64,000 bases of DNA from Sporolactobacillus inulinus (GTDB lineage Bacteria; Bacillota; Bacilli; Bacillales; Sporolactobacillaceae), in assembly GCF_006539285.1 (NCBI RefSeq), contig NZ_BJMS01000009.1, forward strand, positions 1 to 64,000, read 5' to 3'. Shown in pieces: positions 35,152 through 45,432 of the stretch. Made by a program: the position numbers and the translations under genes. How positions within the stretch are numbered: the first letter of the stretch is position 1; the number at the start of each line of letters is the position of its first letter. The notes beneath the pieces are model-generated. The model did no database searches and was not told where the DNA came from. It was given only the letters and a program-made list of their open reading frames with translations.

Positions 35152-36243
35152 ATGAAGACGTTGAAAATCATTGATATACAGACGAAGAAATTGTCAATCC
35201 CGCTTATTAAACCTTTTAAAACAGCACTGCGTACAGTGAGTACAGCAGAAAGCATTATCGTAATGGTTTTCTGTGACGATGGGACTGTGGGATTTGGCGA
35301 AGCACCGCCGACACATGTGATCAGCGGCGATAGTTTGGCAAGTATCGATTATGCAGTAAAGCGTGTGATAGGTCCGCTTATTATCGGCATGTCGATTGAA
35401 CAAAAAGAAAGAATCAACCGCGTGATTAACCGAGCGATGATGCACAACACCAGTGCCAAAGCAGCGCTCGATATTGCCGTCTACGATTGTCTCGCTAAAA
35501 GAGCGGGCCTTCCACTTTACCAGTTATTAGGCGGCGACAGCAACCGGCTCGAAACGGATTTTACAGTCAGTGTGAACCCTGTTGATGAGATGGTACAGGA
35601 TGCCCGAGGTTATGTAGAAAAAGGGTTTAAAACACTAAAAATCAAAGTTGGTAACGGGACAATTGAAGAGGATCTTGAACGTGTCAAAGCTTTGCGACAA
35701 GCGGTCGGTGACCAAATAAAATTAAGACTCGATGCGAATCAAGCTTGGAATGCAAAAGAAGCGGTAGCCGCCATTCACCGCATGGAAAATATGGGCTTAG
35801 CCATTGAATTGGTGGAACAGCCCGTACCCGCCGCTGATTTTGAAGGAATGAAGTTCGTTACGGAGCATGTGGATACATTGATCATGGCTGACGAAAGTAT
35901 CTTCAGTCCCGCCGATTGTGCACGCTTATTGGCGATGCACGGCTGCGACATTGTTAATATTAAGTTAATGAAGGCAAGCGGCATCAGCGGAGCAGAGAAA
36001 ATTAACACACTTGCCGAAGCTTATGGAGTCGAATGTATGATCGGCTGCATGGTGGAATCCAATGTTGCGATTTCTGCAGCATGCCATTTTGCAGCTGCAA
36101 AGGCAAACGTTACGCGCTGCGATTTGGATACCCCGCTTATGTTCGCTGAAAATCCAGTTGCCGGTGGCGCTGAATATAAGCAAAATTGTATTTCGCTTCC
36201 GGATCATCCCGGACTCGGAATCAGCAGTGTTAAAACCAATTGA
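35152..36243 (+). CDS. ykfB: L-Ala-D/L-Glu epimerase
   Basis: This enolase-superfamily epimerase converts L-Ala-D-Glu from cell-wall turnover to L-Ala-L-Glu. The start is set at ATG 35152 (after AGGTG), giving 363 residues; the frame is open upstream into ldcA. Active-site residues are in place: K-x-K in LKIKVGNG (about 162/164), Asp of RLDANQAW (about 194), Glu of VEQPVPA, Asp of MADES, and Lys of NIKLMKASG. The D-x-D of CDLDTPLMF is the dipeptide-recognition motif that separates it from MenC. Confidence 0.92.
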   Translation: MKTLKIIDIQTKKLSIPLIKPFKTALRTVSTAESIIVMVFCDDGTVGFGEAPPTHVISGDSLASIDYAVKRVIGPLIIGMSIEQKERINRVINRAMMHNTSAKAALDIAVYDCLAKRAGLPLYQLLGGDSNRLETDFTVSVNPVDEMVQDARGYVEKGFKTLKIKVGNGTIEEDLERVKALRQAVGDQIKLRLDANQAWNAKEAVAAIHRMENMGLAIELVEQPVPAADFEGMKFVTEHVDTLIMADESIFSPADCARLLAMHGCDIVNIKLMKASGISGAEKINTLAEAYGVECMIGCMVESNVAISAACHFAAAKANVTRCDLDTPLMFAENPVAGGAEYKQNCISLPDHPGLGISSVKTN

Positions 36244-36256
36244 CGGAGGAAGTTGC

Positions 36257-37153
36257 ATGAAAAAGCGAAGAACAGCGGTTCCGGTCGCAACCATTTGGTC
36301 TGCTCCTGAATCCATCCGATCGATTGATCAAGCAGCATTCCGGGAACATCCTGATATGACGGAATGGTTGGATCAAATGAGTCGCGATGAGACGATTGCG
36401 CTTTGCCGTGAAAAGAGAATTCAGACTCAAGTCCTATTTGGTGAAGAGATCATCATTGACTCAGTGAAGGGGGCATGGGCGAAAGTGTGTCTCCCAAGTC
36501 AAGCCACATTTAAGGATCCACGTGGATACCCTGGCTGGATGCCGCTCAATCAGTCTGTGAGTTCGGAGATAACAGAAAATAAAAAGAAGATTATGGTTCA
36601 AAGCAAGTACGCATCTTTTTATACTCTGACACAAAGAAAACGGTTTGATTTGAGTTTTTCTGTTTGTTTGCCGCTAATCGAAGACGCGCAGTCTTTTGTT
36701 AAAGTGGATAGCCCGATTGGACCTGGGCTGTTAAAGAAGCAGGATGTGCTCATGCCGGATCAGCAACATCGGCAAAGCGGGGAAGAGATCGTCAATAATG
36801 CTGTTCGTTTTCTGGAACTTCCCTATCTATGGGCAGGAATGAGTGCTTATGGATTTGATTGCTCGGGCTTCAGCTATACACTTTTGCGTGCGGGCGGTTA
36901 CCTTATTCCGCGTGATGCCGATGATCAAGCCCTTTGCGGAACCGCTATACCGATTGAAGCCGCCTTGCCCGGGGACCTGCTTTTTTTTGCCTATGAGAAT
37001 GGCAAGGGTGCTGTTCATCACGTGGGCATCTATTATGGCAACGGAAGAATGATCCATTCGCCAACACCTGGCACAATCGTCAGCATTACGGAATTAAAAG
37101 GAACGAAATATGAACGGGAATTATGTGCCGTTCGCAGATATTGGACTGGGTAA
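36257..37153 (+). CDS. ykfC: Gamma-D-glutamyl-L-diamino acid endopeptidase, NlpC/P60 (YkfC type)
   Basis: YkfC cleaves recycled L-Ala-gamma-D-Glu-DAP peptides between D-Glu and the diamino acid. ATG 36257 follows GGAGGAAG; the frame is open back into ykfB, but no ribosome site supports that. The 298 residues hold two SH3-like parts (about 1-165, with GYPGWMPL) and a C-terminal NlpC/P60 domain. Catalytic Cys is in FDCSGFSYTLLRAGG (about 200) and His in VHHVGIYYGNGRMIHSP. There is no signal peptide, as expected for the cytosolic recycling enzyme. Confidence 0.92.
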   Translation: MKKRRTAVPVATIWSAPESIRSIDQAAFREHPDMTEWLDQMSRDETIALCREKRIQTQVLFGEEIIIDSVKGAWAKVCLPSQATFKDPRGYPGWMPLNQSVSSEITENKKKIMVQSKYASFYTLTQRKRFDLSFSVCLPLIEDAQSFVKVDSPIGPGLLKKQDVLMPDQQHRQSGEEIVNNAVRFLELPYLWAGMSAYGFDCSGFSYTLLRAGGYLIPRDADDQALCGTAIPIEAALPGDLLFFAYENGKGAVHHVGIYYGNGRMIHSPTPGTIVSITELKGTKYERELCAVRRYWTG

Positions 37154-37193
37154 ATCAAGTTTGCATCCATAAGCACTGAAAGGGGACATGCCA

Positions 37194-38009
37194 TTGGTTG
37201 TATTGAACGATCAATTACATAAGGATCTAATGAAAATTGTGCGCCCGTACGATGATCAAATTTCAATTGCCGCCAAGGGTTCCGATGGATTTTCGTTTAC
37301 TTATCAAGCCGAAGTACCGATGTTGTCCGCAAGTCTGATCAAATTGCCGATCTTGCTCTATGCATTTAAAAAAAGTGAACAAAATAAGCGGCTGCTTGAC
37401 CAGTTGGTTCGCTTTGATGACCAGCAGATTGTCGGCGGTTCCGGTGTCCTTCAAGTGCTCTCATCAAGGGAATGGAAAGTGAGCGACCTTTTGGCGCTAA
37501 TGATCAATGTATCCGATAATACGGCGACGAATTTAATGATCGACTTTTTGGGGCTGAGTAATCTGAAGAAATGGGTGAAGGATCAAGGATTTCTTGAAAC
37601 CAAGATTGAACGCAAATTGATGGATGAGGCCGCCCAAAAAGAAGGGCGGACGAATTGGATCAGTGCGCGCGATGCAAATAAAATGATTCAGCAACTATTT
37701 ATTGGAAGCGGTGCTCTGCCAAAAGAAGCACAATCATGGCTGTTAAAACAACAATTCAGATATAAATTGCCCGGGTTATTCGATGAGAAAGATCAACCGG
37801 TTGCCGTCTATAATAAGACGGGCGAGATGGAAGCAATTGATCATGATGCCGGTTTTTTTGTTTATAAACAGCATTCAATGGCGGTTACGGTCATGACAAG
37901 CGGCTTGGAAAACCGCCAAGAAGCTTTATCTGCCATACAAATTATCGGCTTGCGTGTGCAGAACTACCTGATCAATGTCGCGCAGGCTCAAGCTGGGTCG
38001 CTTGAATGA
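37194..38009 (+). CDS. Class A beta-lactamase-like serine hydrolase, cytosolic
   Basis: ATG 37188 is only two bases from AAGGGG, so TTG 37194 (eight bases away) is the likelier start, giving 271 residues. The three penicillin-recognising motifs are present: SxxK as S-L-I-K (Ser about 47), SDN (about 104) and KTG (about 208). The segment LMDEAAQKEGRTNW stands where the class A Omega loop is, but the usual E-x-x-L-N is missing. There is no signal peptide. It follows ykfC by about 40 bases, so a role on recycled wall peptides is likely; true beta-lactamase activity is doubtful. Confidence 0.78.
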   Translation: MVVLNDQLHKDLMKIVRPYDDQISIAAKGSDGFSFTYQAEVPMLSASLIKLPILLYAFKKSEQNKRLLDQLVRFDDQQIVGGSGVLQVLSSREWKVSDLLALMINVSDNTATNLMIDFLGLSNLKKWVKDQGFLETKIERKLMDEAAQKEGRTNWISARDANKMIQQLFIGSGALPKEAQSWLLKQQFRYKLPGLFDEKDQPVAVYNKTGEMEAIDHDAGFFVYKQHSMAVTVMTSGLENRQEALSAIQIIGLRVQNYLINVAQAQAGSLE

Positions 38010-38083
38010 ACCCTATTGCTTTTATTGACAAACTTTGGAAGTCACTATAAAATAATATTAATTGTGTGAATGGACTAATGATC

Positions 38084-38112
38084 AGCCTCTCTGAAAAATG
38101 AGGGGCTCTTTG
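38084..38112 (+). terminator. Weak terminator after the murein-peptide operon
   Basis: AGCCTCTC pairs (one G-T pair) with GAGGGGCT, followed by CTTT. Confidence 0.5.
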
Positions 38113-38177
38113 TACAGTTTAGGCATTCAGGGTATGATAGAATCGTGAAGAATTGAAATTCGGAGGTAGTAAATGCA

Positions 38178-40100
38178 ATGGAGTCAATGAACTTTATCCG
38201 TGTTGCGTCCGCATGTCCGGTGACACGAGTCGCAGATATTCCTGTTAATATAGAAAACATAAAAAAATGTATTGCTGAAGCGCTAGATCAGCAAGCAAAA
38301 CTTGTCGTTTTTCCAGAATTATGTGTTACTGCTTATACCTGTTCCGATTTGTTTTTGCAGAAACAGCTGCTTGATGAGTCAGAACGCGGGATTGAAGCGC
38401 TGCTCACCTACAGCAAGGGCAAGGACATACTGATTGCTGTTGGTGCACCGCTTAATACGCAAACATCTGTCTATAACTGCGCGTATCTTCTGTTCGACGG
38501 AAGGGTACTGGGGATTGTGCCGAAAAGCTACATACCCAATTATGAAGAGTTTTACGAACAACGCTGGTTCACCTCAGGTAAAGACATTCGAAATCGGACA
38601 ATTAATTTGCCGTTTCAAAAAGAGATCCCATTTGGCGTTGATTTGTGCTTTGAAAGCGGTGCGGTTCAATTTGGATTCGAGATTTGCGAAGATTTGTGGA
38701 GCGTTGTCCCTCCGAGCAGTTTTCTCAGCTTACAAGGTGCTCAGATTATTGGCAACCTGTCTGCTTCAAATGAAGTGGTCAGTAAGTCGGATTATCGCCA
38801 GTCGCTTGTATCGGCACAAAGTGCAAAGTGCATGGCATCCTATGTATATGCCGGAGCCGGTACCGGCGAATCGACCACTGATGTTGTATTCGGCGGTGAG
38901 TTGCTGATTGCTGAAAACGGAAATATGCTGCAAAAAAACAAACGGTTTCAAAGAGACAATCAGGTTGTCAGCTCGTTGATCGACCTTGACCGGCTGAACT
39001 TGCAGCGCATCAAAAACATCAGCTTCCGTGAAGCGGCAACGACCTTACCTTGGACTGCCAGAACCGTGTCCTTTTCATTTAAGAATAACAATTTTGGTAT
39101 TTTTGATCGTTTTATTGACAAGCATCCATTTGTTCCCGAAGATGCAAAACAACGCGAGCAGCGATGCAGCGAAATTTTTAATATACAAGCAACGGCGCTT
39201 GCAAAACGAATGCAGCATACAGGCCTAAGAAAAGCGGTCATTGGTATTTCCGGGGGGCTTGATTCGACGCTTGCATTGCTCGTGATCACGAAAACATTTG
39301 CATTGCTTGGCTATTCACGAAAAGACATCATTACTATCACATTACCCGGATTCGGAACAACAGACCGTACCTATCAAAATGCGATTTCACTTTGTAAAAA
39401 ACTTGAAACGGATTTTCGCGAAGTTAATATCGTGGCCGCGTGTTTGCAACATTTCAAAGATATTGGACATGATCCGGATGTTCATGATGTGACCTATGAG
39501 AATGTACAAGCGCGAGAACGGACACAGATTCTAATGGACATTGCCAACAAGGAAGGGGGCCTTGTGATCGGGACCGGCGACTTGTCGGAAATGGCACTGG
39601 GATGGAGCACCTATAATGGCGATCACATGTCCATGTATGCAGTCAATTGCTCTGTTCCGAAGACGTTGGTTCGCTATCTTGTCAACTATGTTGCTGAAGA
39701 AGAGACGGGAGCTGAGATCCGCTCTATACTGCTTGATGTACTCGACACACCAGTAACGCCAGAATTGCTTCCGAAAGATGTTAGAGGAAAAATTGCGCAG
39801 AAAACGGAAGATATTGTTGGACCTTACGAGCTTCATGATTTCTTCCTCTATTATTTTGTACGCGCTGCTTATCCGCCTGTTAAAATTTTTTATCTCGCTA
39901 AGAAGGCATTTGCCGATTGCTATGATGAAGAGACGATTCGTAAATGGCTGCAGATTTTCATTCGCCGCTTCTTCGCGATGCAGTTTAAACGTTCCGCCAT
40001 TCCTGACGGACCTAAAGTGGGCACGGTCAGTCTGTCTCCGCGCGGCGACTGGCGGATGCCTTCGGATGCCAGCCGCTCGATCTGGATGACGGAAATCTAA
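38178..40100 (+). CDS. nadE: NAD+ synthase, glutamine-hydrolysing
   Basis: NadE amidates nicotinate adenine dinucleotide to NAD+. The 640-residue two-domain form has an N-terminal nitrilase-type glutaminase (about 1-290; Glu in VFPELCVT, Lys in PKSYIPNYEEFYE, Cys in FEICEDLW about 171). The C-terminal ATP-pyrophosphatase domain has GISGGLDSTLAL about 355 and GTGDLSEMALGWSTYNGDH. B. subtilis uses a short ammonia-dependent NadE, so this is a different version. GGAGG is 11 bases before the ATG. The ABC exporter follows after 25 bases. Confidence 0.95.
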   Translation: MESMNFIRVASACPVTRVADIPVNIENIKKCIAEALDQQAKLVVFPELCVTAYTCSDLFLQKQLLDESERGIEALLTYSKGKDILIAVGAPLNTQTSVYNCAYLLFDGRVLGIVPKSYIPNYEEFYEQRWFTSGKDIRNRTINLPFQKEIPFGVDLCFESGAVQFGFEICEDLWSVVPPSSFLSLQGAQIIGNLSASNEVVSKSDYRQSLVSAQSAKCMASYVYAGAGTGESTTDVVFGGELLIAENGNMLQKNKRFQRDNQVVSSLIDLDRLNLQRIKNISFREAATTLPWTARTVSFSFKNNNFGIFDRFIDKHPFVPEDAKQREQRCSEIFNIQATALAKRMQHTGLRKAVIGISGGLDSTLALLVITKTFALLGYSRKDIITITLPGFGTTDRTYQNAISLCKKLETDFREVNIVAACLQHFKDIGHDPDVHDVTYENVQARERTQILMDIANKEGGLVIGTGDLSEMALGWSTYNGDHMSMYAVNCSVPKTLVRYLVNYVAEEETGAEIRSILLDVLDTPVTPELLPKDVRGKIAQKTEDIVGPYELHDFFLYYFVRAAYPPVKIFYLAKKAFADCYDEETIRKWLQIFIRRFFAMQFKRSAIPDGPKVGTVSLSPRGDWRMPSDASRSIWMTEI

Positions 40101-40125
40101 TTTAATAGGAAGGCGAGGCGTGCAC

Positions 40126-41847
40126 ATGATAAAACGCTTTTTCTCGTATTACAAACCATACAAGAAATTATTTTTTCTTGATTTTTCCTGTGCCATTTTG
40201 CTTGCACTGCTGGAGCTGGTCTTCCCGGTGGCGGTTAATCAAATGATTGATCGGCTGCTGCCCGGACGTGATTGGTCGATTATCGTGCTCGCATCAGCAG
40301 GATTGCTCGTTTTTTATGTTCTAAATACCATTTTGCATTATATTGTAACGTATTGGGGCCATATGCTTGGAATCAGTATTGAAACCGATATCCGCCAAGA
40401 ACTGTTTGAACATATACAGCGTCAGTCCTTTCATTTCTTTGATAATCATAAAACCGGACACATGATGTCACGGCTGACCACCGATCTATTTGATATTGGT
40501 GAAACCGCCCATCATGGTCCGGAGGATCTTTTCATTGCATTCATGTCGCTAATCGGTTCCTTCACGTTGATGCTTTCGATCAATTGGAAACTGGCCTGGA
40601 TTACCTTTCTGCTCGTCCCGATCCTTGGTGTTTTTATTACTCTGTTTAATGTGAAAATGACGCATGCAACCGATAAAATTTATCAAGATATCGCTGTTTT
40701 CAATGCCAACGTTGAAAATGCGGTTGGCGGTATCCGAGTTGTTCAAGCCTTTTCAAACGAAAACCATGAAAAAAAGCTTTTTAAAGAAAACAACAAATTG
40801 TACCGAAAGGCAAAGTTGTTCTCGTACAAAATTATGGCGACAAGTGTGACGACGAACTATTTCTTTATGCGCTTGATCACTCTGTTTACTTTAGTCAGCG
40901 GTTCCTGGTTTGTGCTCCATGGCGAATTAAGCAGCGGACAGTTTGTCGCATTCTTACTCTTGGCGAATATTTTTGTTCAACCCATTGAAAAGTTTAATGC
41001 AATTATTGAGCTTTATCCTAAAGGGATCGCTGGGTTTAAACGATTCTTGGCATTAAAAGATCAGGCTCCGGAGATTGTTGACAAACCGAATGCGGTTACT
41101 GTAGCAACCATTCAAGGCCGGATTGATTACCAGGATGTCAGCTTTGGTTACGAAGGGAAAAAACAGGTGCTAAACCATATCAATTTACAGATAAAGCCAG
41201 GAGAGACCGTTGCTTTTGTCGGACCAACCGGAGCGGGAAAAACGACGTTGTGCAGTTTGCTGCCACGCTTTTATGAGGTTAATGAAGGTCGGATCTTAAT
41301 TGATGGGATCGATATCCGTGACTTCAAACTTTCTTCATTGCGTCATCATATTGGCTTGGTGCAGCAAGATGTTTTTCTCTTCTCAGGGACACTTCGCGAG
41401 AATGTTGCTTATGGAAAACTGGATGCGAGCGACGAAGACATTTGGCATGTCATACGTCTCGCTCGACTTGAAGAAACCGTCGCAAACATGCCGGATGGAT
41501 TGGATACAGTAGTCGGCGAACGTGGTGTCAAGCTGTCCGGGGGACAGAAACAGCGTTTATCCATTGCACGAATGTTCTTGAAAGATCCGTCGATTCTCAT
41601 TCTGGATGAAGCAACATCGGCACTTGACACAGAGACTGAGGCGGCAATCCAACAAGCACTTGAGGAATTATCGCAAGGGCGTACAACGCTGATCATCGCC
41701 CATCGTCTAGCCACGATAAAGCATGCAGATCGAATTGTCGTTGTGACCGAAAATGGAATTAGCGAGCAGGGGACTCATGAACAACTGATCAAGAGTGGCG
41801 GCGTCTATAGCCGGCTCTATGAGTCACAATTTGCATTGACAAGGTAG
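40126..41847 (+). CDS. ABC exporter, fused membrane and ATPase domains
   Basis: ATG 40126 lies seven bases after GAGG; a GTG two codons earlier is possible. The 573-residue half-transporter has six membrane helices (about 15-300) and a C-terminal nucleotide-binding domain. That domain shows GPTGAGKTT (Walker A, about 370), the Q loop VQQDVFLFSG, LSGGQKQRLSIAR, ILDEATSALD, and the switch His in IAHRLATI. It would work as a dimer. Substrate is unknown; lipid, peptide or drug export are the usual roles. It is co-directional with and close to nadE. Confidence 0.9.
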   Translation: MIKRFFSYYKPYKKLFFLDFSCAILLALLELVFPVAVNQMIDRLLPGRDWSIIVLASAGLLVFYVLNTILHYIVTYWGHMLGISIETDIRQELFEHIQRQSFHFFDNHKTGHMMSRLTTDLFDIGETAHHGPEDLFIAFMSLIGSFTLMLSINWKLAWITFLLVPILGVFITLFNVKMTHATDKIYQDIAVFNANVENAVGGIRVVQAFSNENHEKKLFKENNKLYRKAKLFSYKIMATSVTTNYFFMRLITLFTLVSGSWFVLHGELSSGQFVAFLLLANIFVQPIEKFNAIIELYPKGIAGFKRFLALKDQAPEIVDKPNAVTVATIQGRIDYQDVSFGYEGKKQVLNHINLQIKPGETVAFVGPTGAGKTTLCSLLPRFYEVNEGRILIDGIDIRDFKLSSLRHHIGLVQQDVFLFSGTLRENVAYGKLDASDEDIWHVIRLARLEETVANMPDGLDTVVGERGVKLSGGQKQRLSIARMFLKDPSILILDEATSALDTETEAAIQQALEELSQGRTTLIIAHRLATIKHADRIVVVTENGISEQGTHEQLIKSGGVYSRLYESQFALTR

Positions 41848-41901
41848 TTACCGGCAAGTAAGTGCCAAATGCATATTAAATAGAAGAATAAGGATCGTCT
41901 G

Positions 41902-41936
41902 TGTACCGGTAAATGGATTGCCGGTACATTTTTTTG
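41902..41936 (+). terminator. Terminator of the nadE-ABC exporter unit
   Basis: TGTACCGG (41902-41909) pairs with CCGGTACA (41921-41928), followed by T7. Confidence 0.85.
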
Positions 41937-41940
41937 TTTA

Positions 41941-41970
41941 ATCATTCATTGATGAATCATTCATTGATGA
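41941..41970. repeat. Two exact tandem 15-base repeats
   Basis: ATCATTCATTGATGA occurs twice head to tail (41941-41955 and 41956-41970). The gap 41937-42192 holds no supported gene. Confidence 0.6.
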
Positions 41971-42192
41971 ATAAGATGTCCCAATGGCCATCTTATTGTT
42001 GAAGAGGGCATTGGCTGGAAAAAAGAACCTCGACGTTCGAGAACAATAAGAGGGGTTGGTTGAAAAAATACGCTTCTCCACAATTATAACATAAAAAAGA
42101 TTATGTAAACTAAACGTAAGAACATATTTCCGTGAGGATGAATCCGGGTTTCTCGTGCGATAAAAAAATTCATGCCGCAATTCATTTACAGA

Positions 42193-42230
42193 AAAAAAGC
42201 ACCCTGCTTCATTACGAGCAGGGTGTTGAT
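42193..42230 (-). terminator. Terminator of ald
   Basis: On the minus strand CACCCTGC pairs with GCAGGGTG and is followed by a run of seven Ts. Confidence 0.85.
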
Positions 42231-42290
42231 ATGAATATGAAGAGCCGCTGTTTCCTAGTTAATTAAATGACATCATTCTTACTTGGACGA

Positions 42291-43427
42291 TCACACCTTA
42301 GCTGCCTGCAGCAGATCTTTCGCACACTTGTACTCAAATCCATGTGCATCAGCGACCGCTTTGAAGGTGACGTAGCCGTCCAACGTGTTCAAACCTTTTA
42401 GTAAGGCTTCATCTTCAAGACACGCTTGGATATAACCTTTGCTCGCGATTTTTGCTGCATAAGGAATCGTTACGTTCGTCAGAGCTAAGGTTGATGTATT
42501 CGGCACGGCGCCCGGCATATTGGCAACCGCGTAATGAATGACACCGTGTTTTACATAGGTCGGATCATCATGGGTTGTACTGTGATCCGATGTCTCAACA
42601 ACACCGCCTTGGTCGATTGCAACATCGACAATTACCGAGTTTTCTTTCATCGTTGCAACCATTTCTTCTGTCACTAGTTTCGGTGCTTTCGCGCCCGGAA
42701 TCAGAACACATCCGACAACAAGATCCGCTTCTTTAACCGCTTCTGCAATGTTGTATGGATTTGACATCAAGGTATTCAACGAATTGCCGAAGATGTCGTC
42801 AAGTTCACGCAAACGGTCTGCACTGATATCAAGGATGGTCACATCGGCACCGAGACCCACTGCGATTTTCGCAGCGTTTGTCCCGACAATACCGCCGCCA
42901 ATTACTGCCACTTTACCGCGAGAGACACCTGGGACGCCGCCAAGAAGAATTCCTTTTCCTGCTTCGTCACTGAACTTTTCAAGATATTGTGCACCAATCT
43001 GAACTGCCATTCTTCCGGCCACTTCACTCATCGGCTGAAGTAACGGGAGTACTCGGTCTGCACGCTGAACCGTTTCATAAGCGATTGAAACGACTTTGCT
43101 TGAGACGAGTGCCTTAGTCAGCTCAGCGCCAACAGCTGGGGCAAGATGCAGGTAGGTGAACAGAATCAGTCCTTCATGGAAGAAGTGGTATTCTTCCGGT
43201 TCCGGTTCCTTAACCTTAATCACCATATCGGCAGACCATGCTTTTTCAGCCGAGGTAATCACTGCACCCGCTTCTTCATACTGTTGATCGGAAAATCCTG
43301 CACCTGCGCCTGCATTTGTTTCTACATAGACATTATTGCCTTCTTGCACCAAGTGATAGGTTCCTGCAGGGGTGATCGCCACACGACGTTCGTTGTTCTT
43401 CAATTCTTTTGGAATACCGATAATCAT
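42291..43427 (-). CDS. ald: L-alanine dehydrogenase
   Basis: Ald interconverts L-alanine and pyruvate with NAD+, supporting alanine use and spore germination physiology. The 378-residue protein has [17 protein letters not shown] at the N terminus, the catalytic Lys in [12 protein letters not shown], and LHLAP (His about 96). The NAD loop is [20 protein letters not shown], and the family segment [23 protein letters not shown] is visible (read in two parts). GGGAGGG precedes the ATG. It is divergent from adeR, as in B. subtilis. Confidence 0.96.
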   Translation of the reverse strand: MIIGIPKELKNNERRVAITPAGTYHLVQEGNNVYVETNAGAGAGFSDQQYEEAGAVITSAEKAWSADMVIKVKEPEPEEYHFFHEGLILFTYLHLAPAVGAELTKALVSSKVVSIAYETVQRADRVLPLLQPMSEVAGRMAVQIGAQYLEKFSDEAGKGILLGGVPGVSRGKVAVIGGGIVGTNAAKIAVGLGADVTILDISADRLRELDDIFGNSLNTLMSNPYNIAEAVKEADLVVGCVLIPGAKAPKLVTEEMVATMKENSVIVDVAIDQGGVVETSDHSTTHDDPTYVKHGVIHYAVANMPGAVPNTSTLALTNVTIPYAAKIASKGYIQACLEDEALLKGLNTLDGYVTFKAVADAHGFEYKCAKDLLQAAKV

Positions 43428-43600
43428 TGATTAGAGCCCTCCCAGTTATTTTTTGATAGAATCATTGAATAACAGATACGTCGATTTCTTGCTTTTCGTC
43501 TGCTTGAATCGATTCAGTATGTGTTATCCTTTAATTAGAATCTTACAAACAATGAAACAGTTTTTCATCGTACGTTTTGTCTACAGTTTTGGCAATTTAC

Positions 43601-43628
43601 TTGACATTTGATGTACGTGTTAGATAAT
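43601..43628 (+). promoter_or_regulatory. Promoter of adeR
   Basis: TTGACA (43601-43606) and GATAAT (43623-43628) are 16 bases apart. The 248-base ald-adeR gap must also hold the ald control region, which I cannot pinpoint. Confidence 0.55.
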
Positions 43629-43675
43629 ATGACAGCACGCAGCCGCTTATAGGCACTTTTAGGAGGTATTCATAC

Positions 43676-45337
43676 ATGGATGAAATACCGTTTTGTGTTC
43701 GTGATGTACTTAACCGTCCACTTTTTCAACGTGCCATTGTACTTGCCGGTGCACAAGGGATTTATCGTGAGGTACGCTGGGTACATATTCTAGAAATCAT
43801 TCATGCGGCTCCTTATGTCAGCAAACATGACCTAATTCTGACAACCGGACTTTGGTTGAAGCGATCCGCAAAATCGGGGATCGAGTACATGCGACAGATC
43901 ATTGAGCACCAAACTGCAGGATTATGCATTGAATTCGGTACGACCGTGGATGAAATACCTGATCAAATTATTGATCTGTGCGATTCGTATGATTTTCCGT
44001 TGATTCTGTTCCGCCAGCCGGTTCGTTTTGAAGAAATCACCCAAGACATTCATGCACACATCATTAACCAACATTTCGGACTGCTGAAAAAAATAGAGCA
44101 ATTCTCTCAGCAGCAGCAGCAGCTCATCTTGCAGAGTACAGATATCCCAGCCATTCTGCGTTTGCTGCAAAGCTATTCCGAACATCAGATTTTGTATTTG
44201 TCCCGCTTAGAAGCCAACACATATTTTCCGCCTTTGCCCGAGGAGACGCGTGAAGAGATCAATACATTTTGTGATCAACAGATGAAGCACTTTGATCAGA
44301 TCCAGGAAACGGAACTGTGGAAAATGGATGAGCATCGCTACGTTCTCATTCAGCCGGTCGTTTGTTTCGGTCAGGTGTTTTCCTATGTCGGCATGCTTTT
44401 GCACCAAGCACATCCTACGGAATATATGAAATTATTAGTGGACTATACATCTAAGGCTGTCGCGACGGTTTTGCTTCGCACACAGTTTCTTGAAGAGAAA
44501 ATTCTCAGCAATCAGAATGAGTTGATTCAGGATATTCTCAATCGCAGCATTGACAGTGAGGAACAGGCGCAAATGCGTATGGGACTGCCGTCGCCAAATG
44601 GTGAAAAGTATATTTTTGTTGGCGGAATCATTGAATTTGAACATAATGTTATTGAAGCGGGGCCCGAGCGCATGGAATCGCGTAATCAAGATATTTTAGT
44701 ACTGATTCGTTCGCTTTTAAAACGGGATCGAATGCATCATGTATTGATGATGAAAAACAATCAAATCTATTTACTGTGTGCCAAAGCACGAATTGGAAAA
44801 GATTCGGAATCGAGTCTGTACCAGAAAATCCAGGGATTAATCGACGGTTTGAATAAATACATCAATCAAGCATGGCCTCATTTCCATTTTCATATTGGCT
44901 TTGGCAAATCTAGAACAATGCTTCTTGATGCATGGATCAGTTTTAAAGAAGCGTTTCAAGTGATCGAACTTTCACAAACGGTTCCGGCAATGAAACAGAA
45001 TCATTACTATGCGAGTATCGGCGTGTATCAACTGCTCCATGCGGTACCCTATCCGATCCTCAGCGATTTCGTTCAGGATCAGCTGGGTGATCTGATTGCT
45101 TATGAAAACAAACATCATCTCCATCTTATTGACACGTTAGCAATGTATTTCAAATGTATGGGTTCAAAAGGGGAGACGGCCAAGCGCCTGTTCATTCATC
45201 GACAAACCTTATACAATCGATTGGAGAAAATCAGTGATATTCTTGGCGAAGATTATTTTCAACCGCAGCGGCGACATTGTTTGGAAATGGCTATGCTTGG
45301 CTATCCGCTCATCGAATCCTATAGTACGGATCAATAA
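43676..45337 (+). CDS. adeR: PucR-family transcriptional activator of ald (AdeR type)
   Basis: The 553-residue regulator has an N-terminal PucR domain (about 8-125, with FQRAIVLAGAQGIYREVRWVHI read in parts) and a GGDEF-like CdaR middle (about 290-430). The C-terminal helix-turn-helix (about 480-540) reads GSKGETAKRLFIHRQTLYNR. It is divergently placed next to ald, the arrangement of B. subtilis adeR-ald, where AdeR activates ald in response to alanine. AGGAGGT precedes the ATG. Confidence 0.9.
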   Translation: MDEIPFCVRDVLNRPLFQRAIVLAGAQGIYREVRWVHILEIIHAAPYVSKHDLILTTGLWLKRSAKSGIEYMRQIIEHQTAGLCIEFGTTVDEIPDQIIDLCDSYDFPLILFRQPVRFEEITQDIHAHIINQHFGLLKKIEQFSQQQQQLILQSTDIPAILRLLQSYSEHQILYLSRLEANTYFPPLPEETREEINTFCDQQMKHFDQIQETELWKMDEHRYVLIQPVVCFGQVFSYVGMLLHQAHPTEYMKLLVDYTSKAVATVLLRTQFLEEKILSNQNELIQDILNRSIDSEEQAQMRMGLPSPNGEKYIFVGGIIEFEHNVIEAGPERMESRNQDILVLIRSLLKRDRMHHVLMMKNNQIYLLCAKARIGKDSESSLYQKIQGLIDGLNKYINQAWPHFHFHIGFGKSRTMLLDAWISFKEAFQVIELSQTVPAMKQNHYYASIGVYQLLHAVPYPILSDFVQDQLGDLIAYENKHHLHLIDTLAMYFKCMGSKGETAKRLFIHRQTLYNRLEKISDILGEDYFQPQRRHCLEMAMLGYPLIESYSTDQ

Positions 45338-45432
45338 ATGAAAAATGGGCTGTGTGCATCACGGCAAGCGCGGACCCGCACATACGGTAGTCAAGCATGT
45401 AAAACACCCGAGCGTTAACGCGAAGGAAGGGG

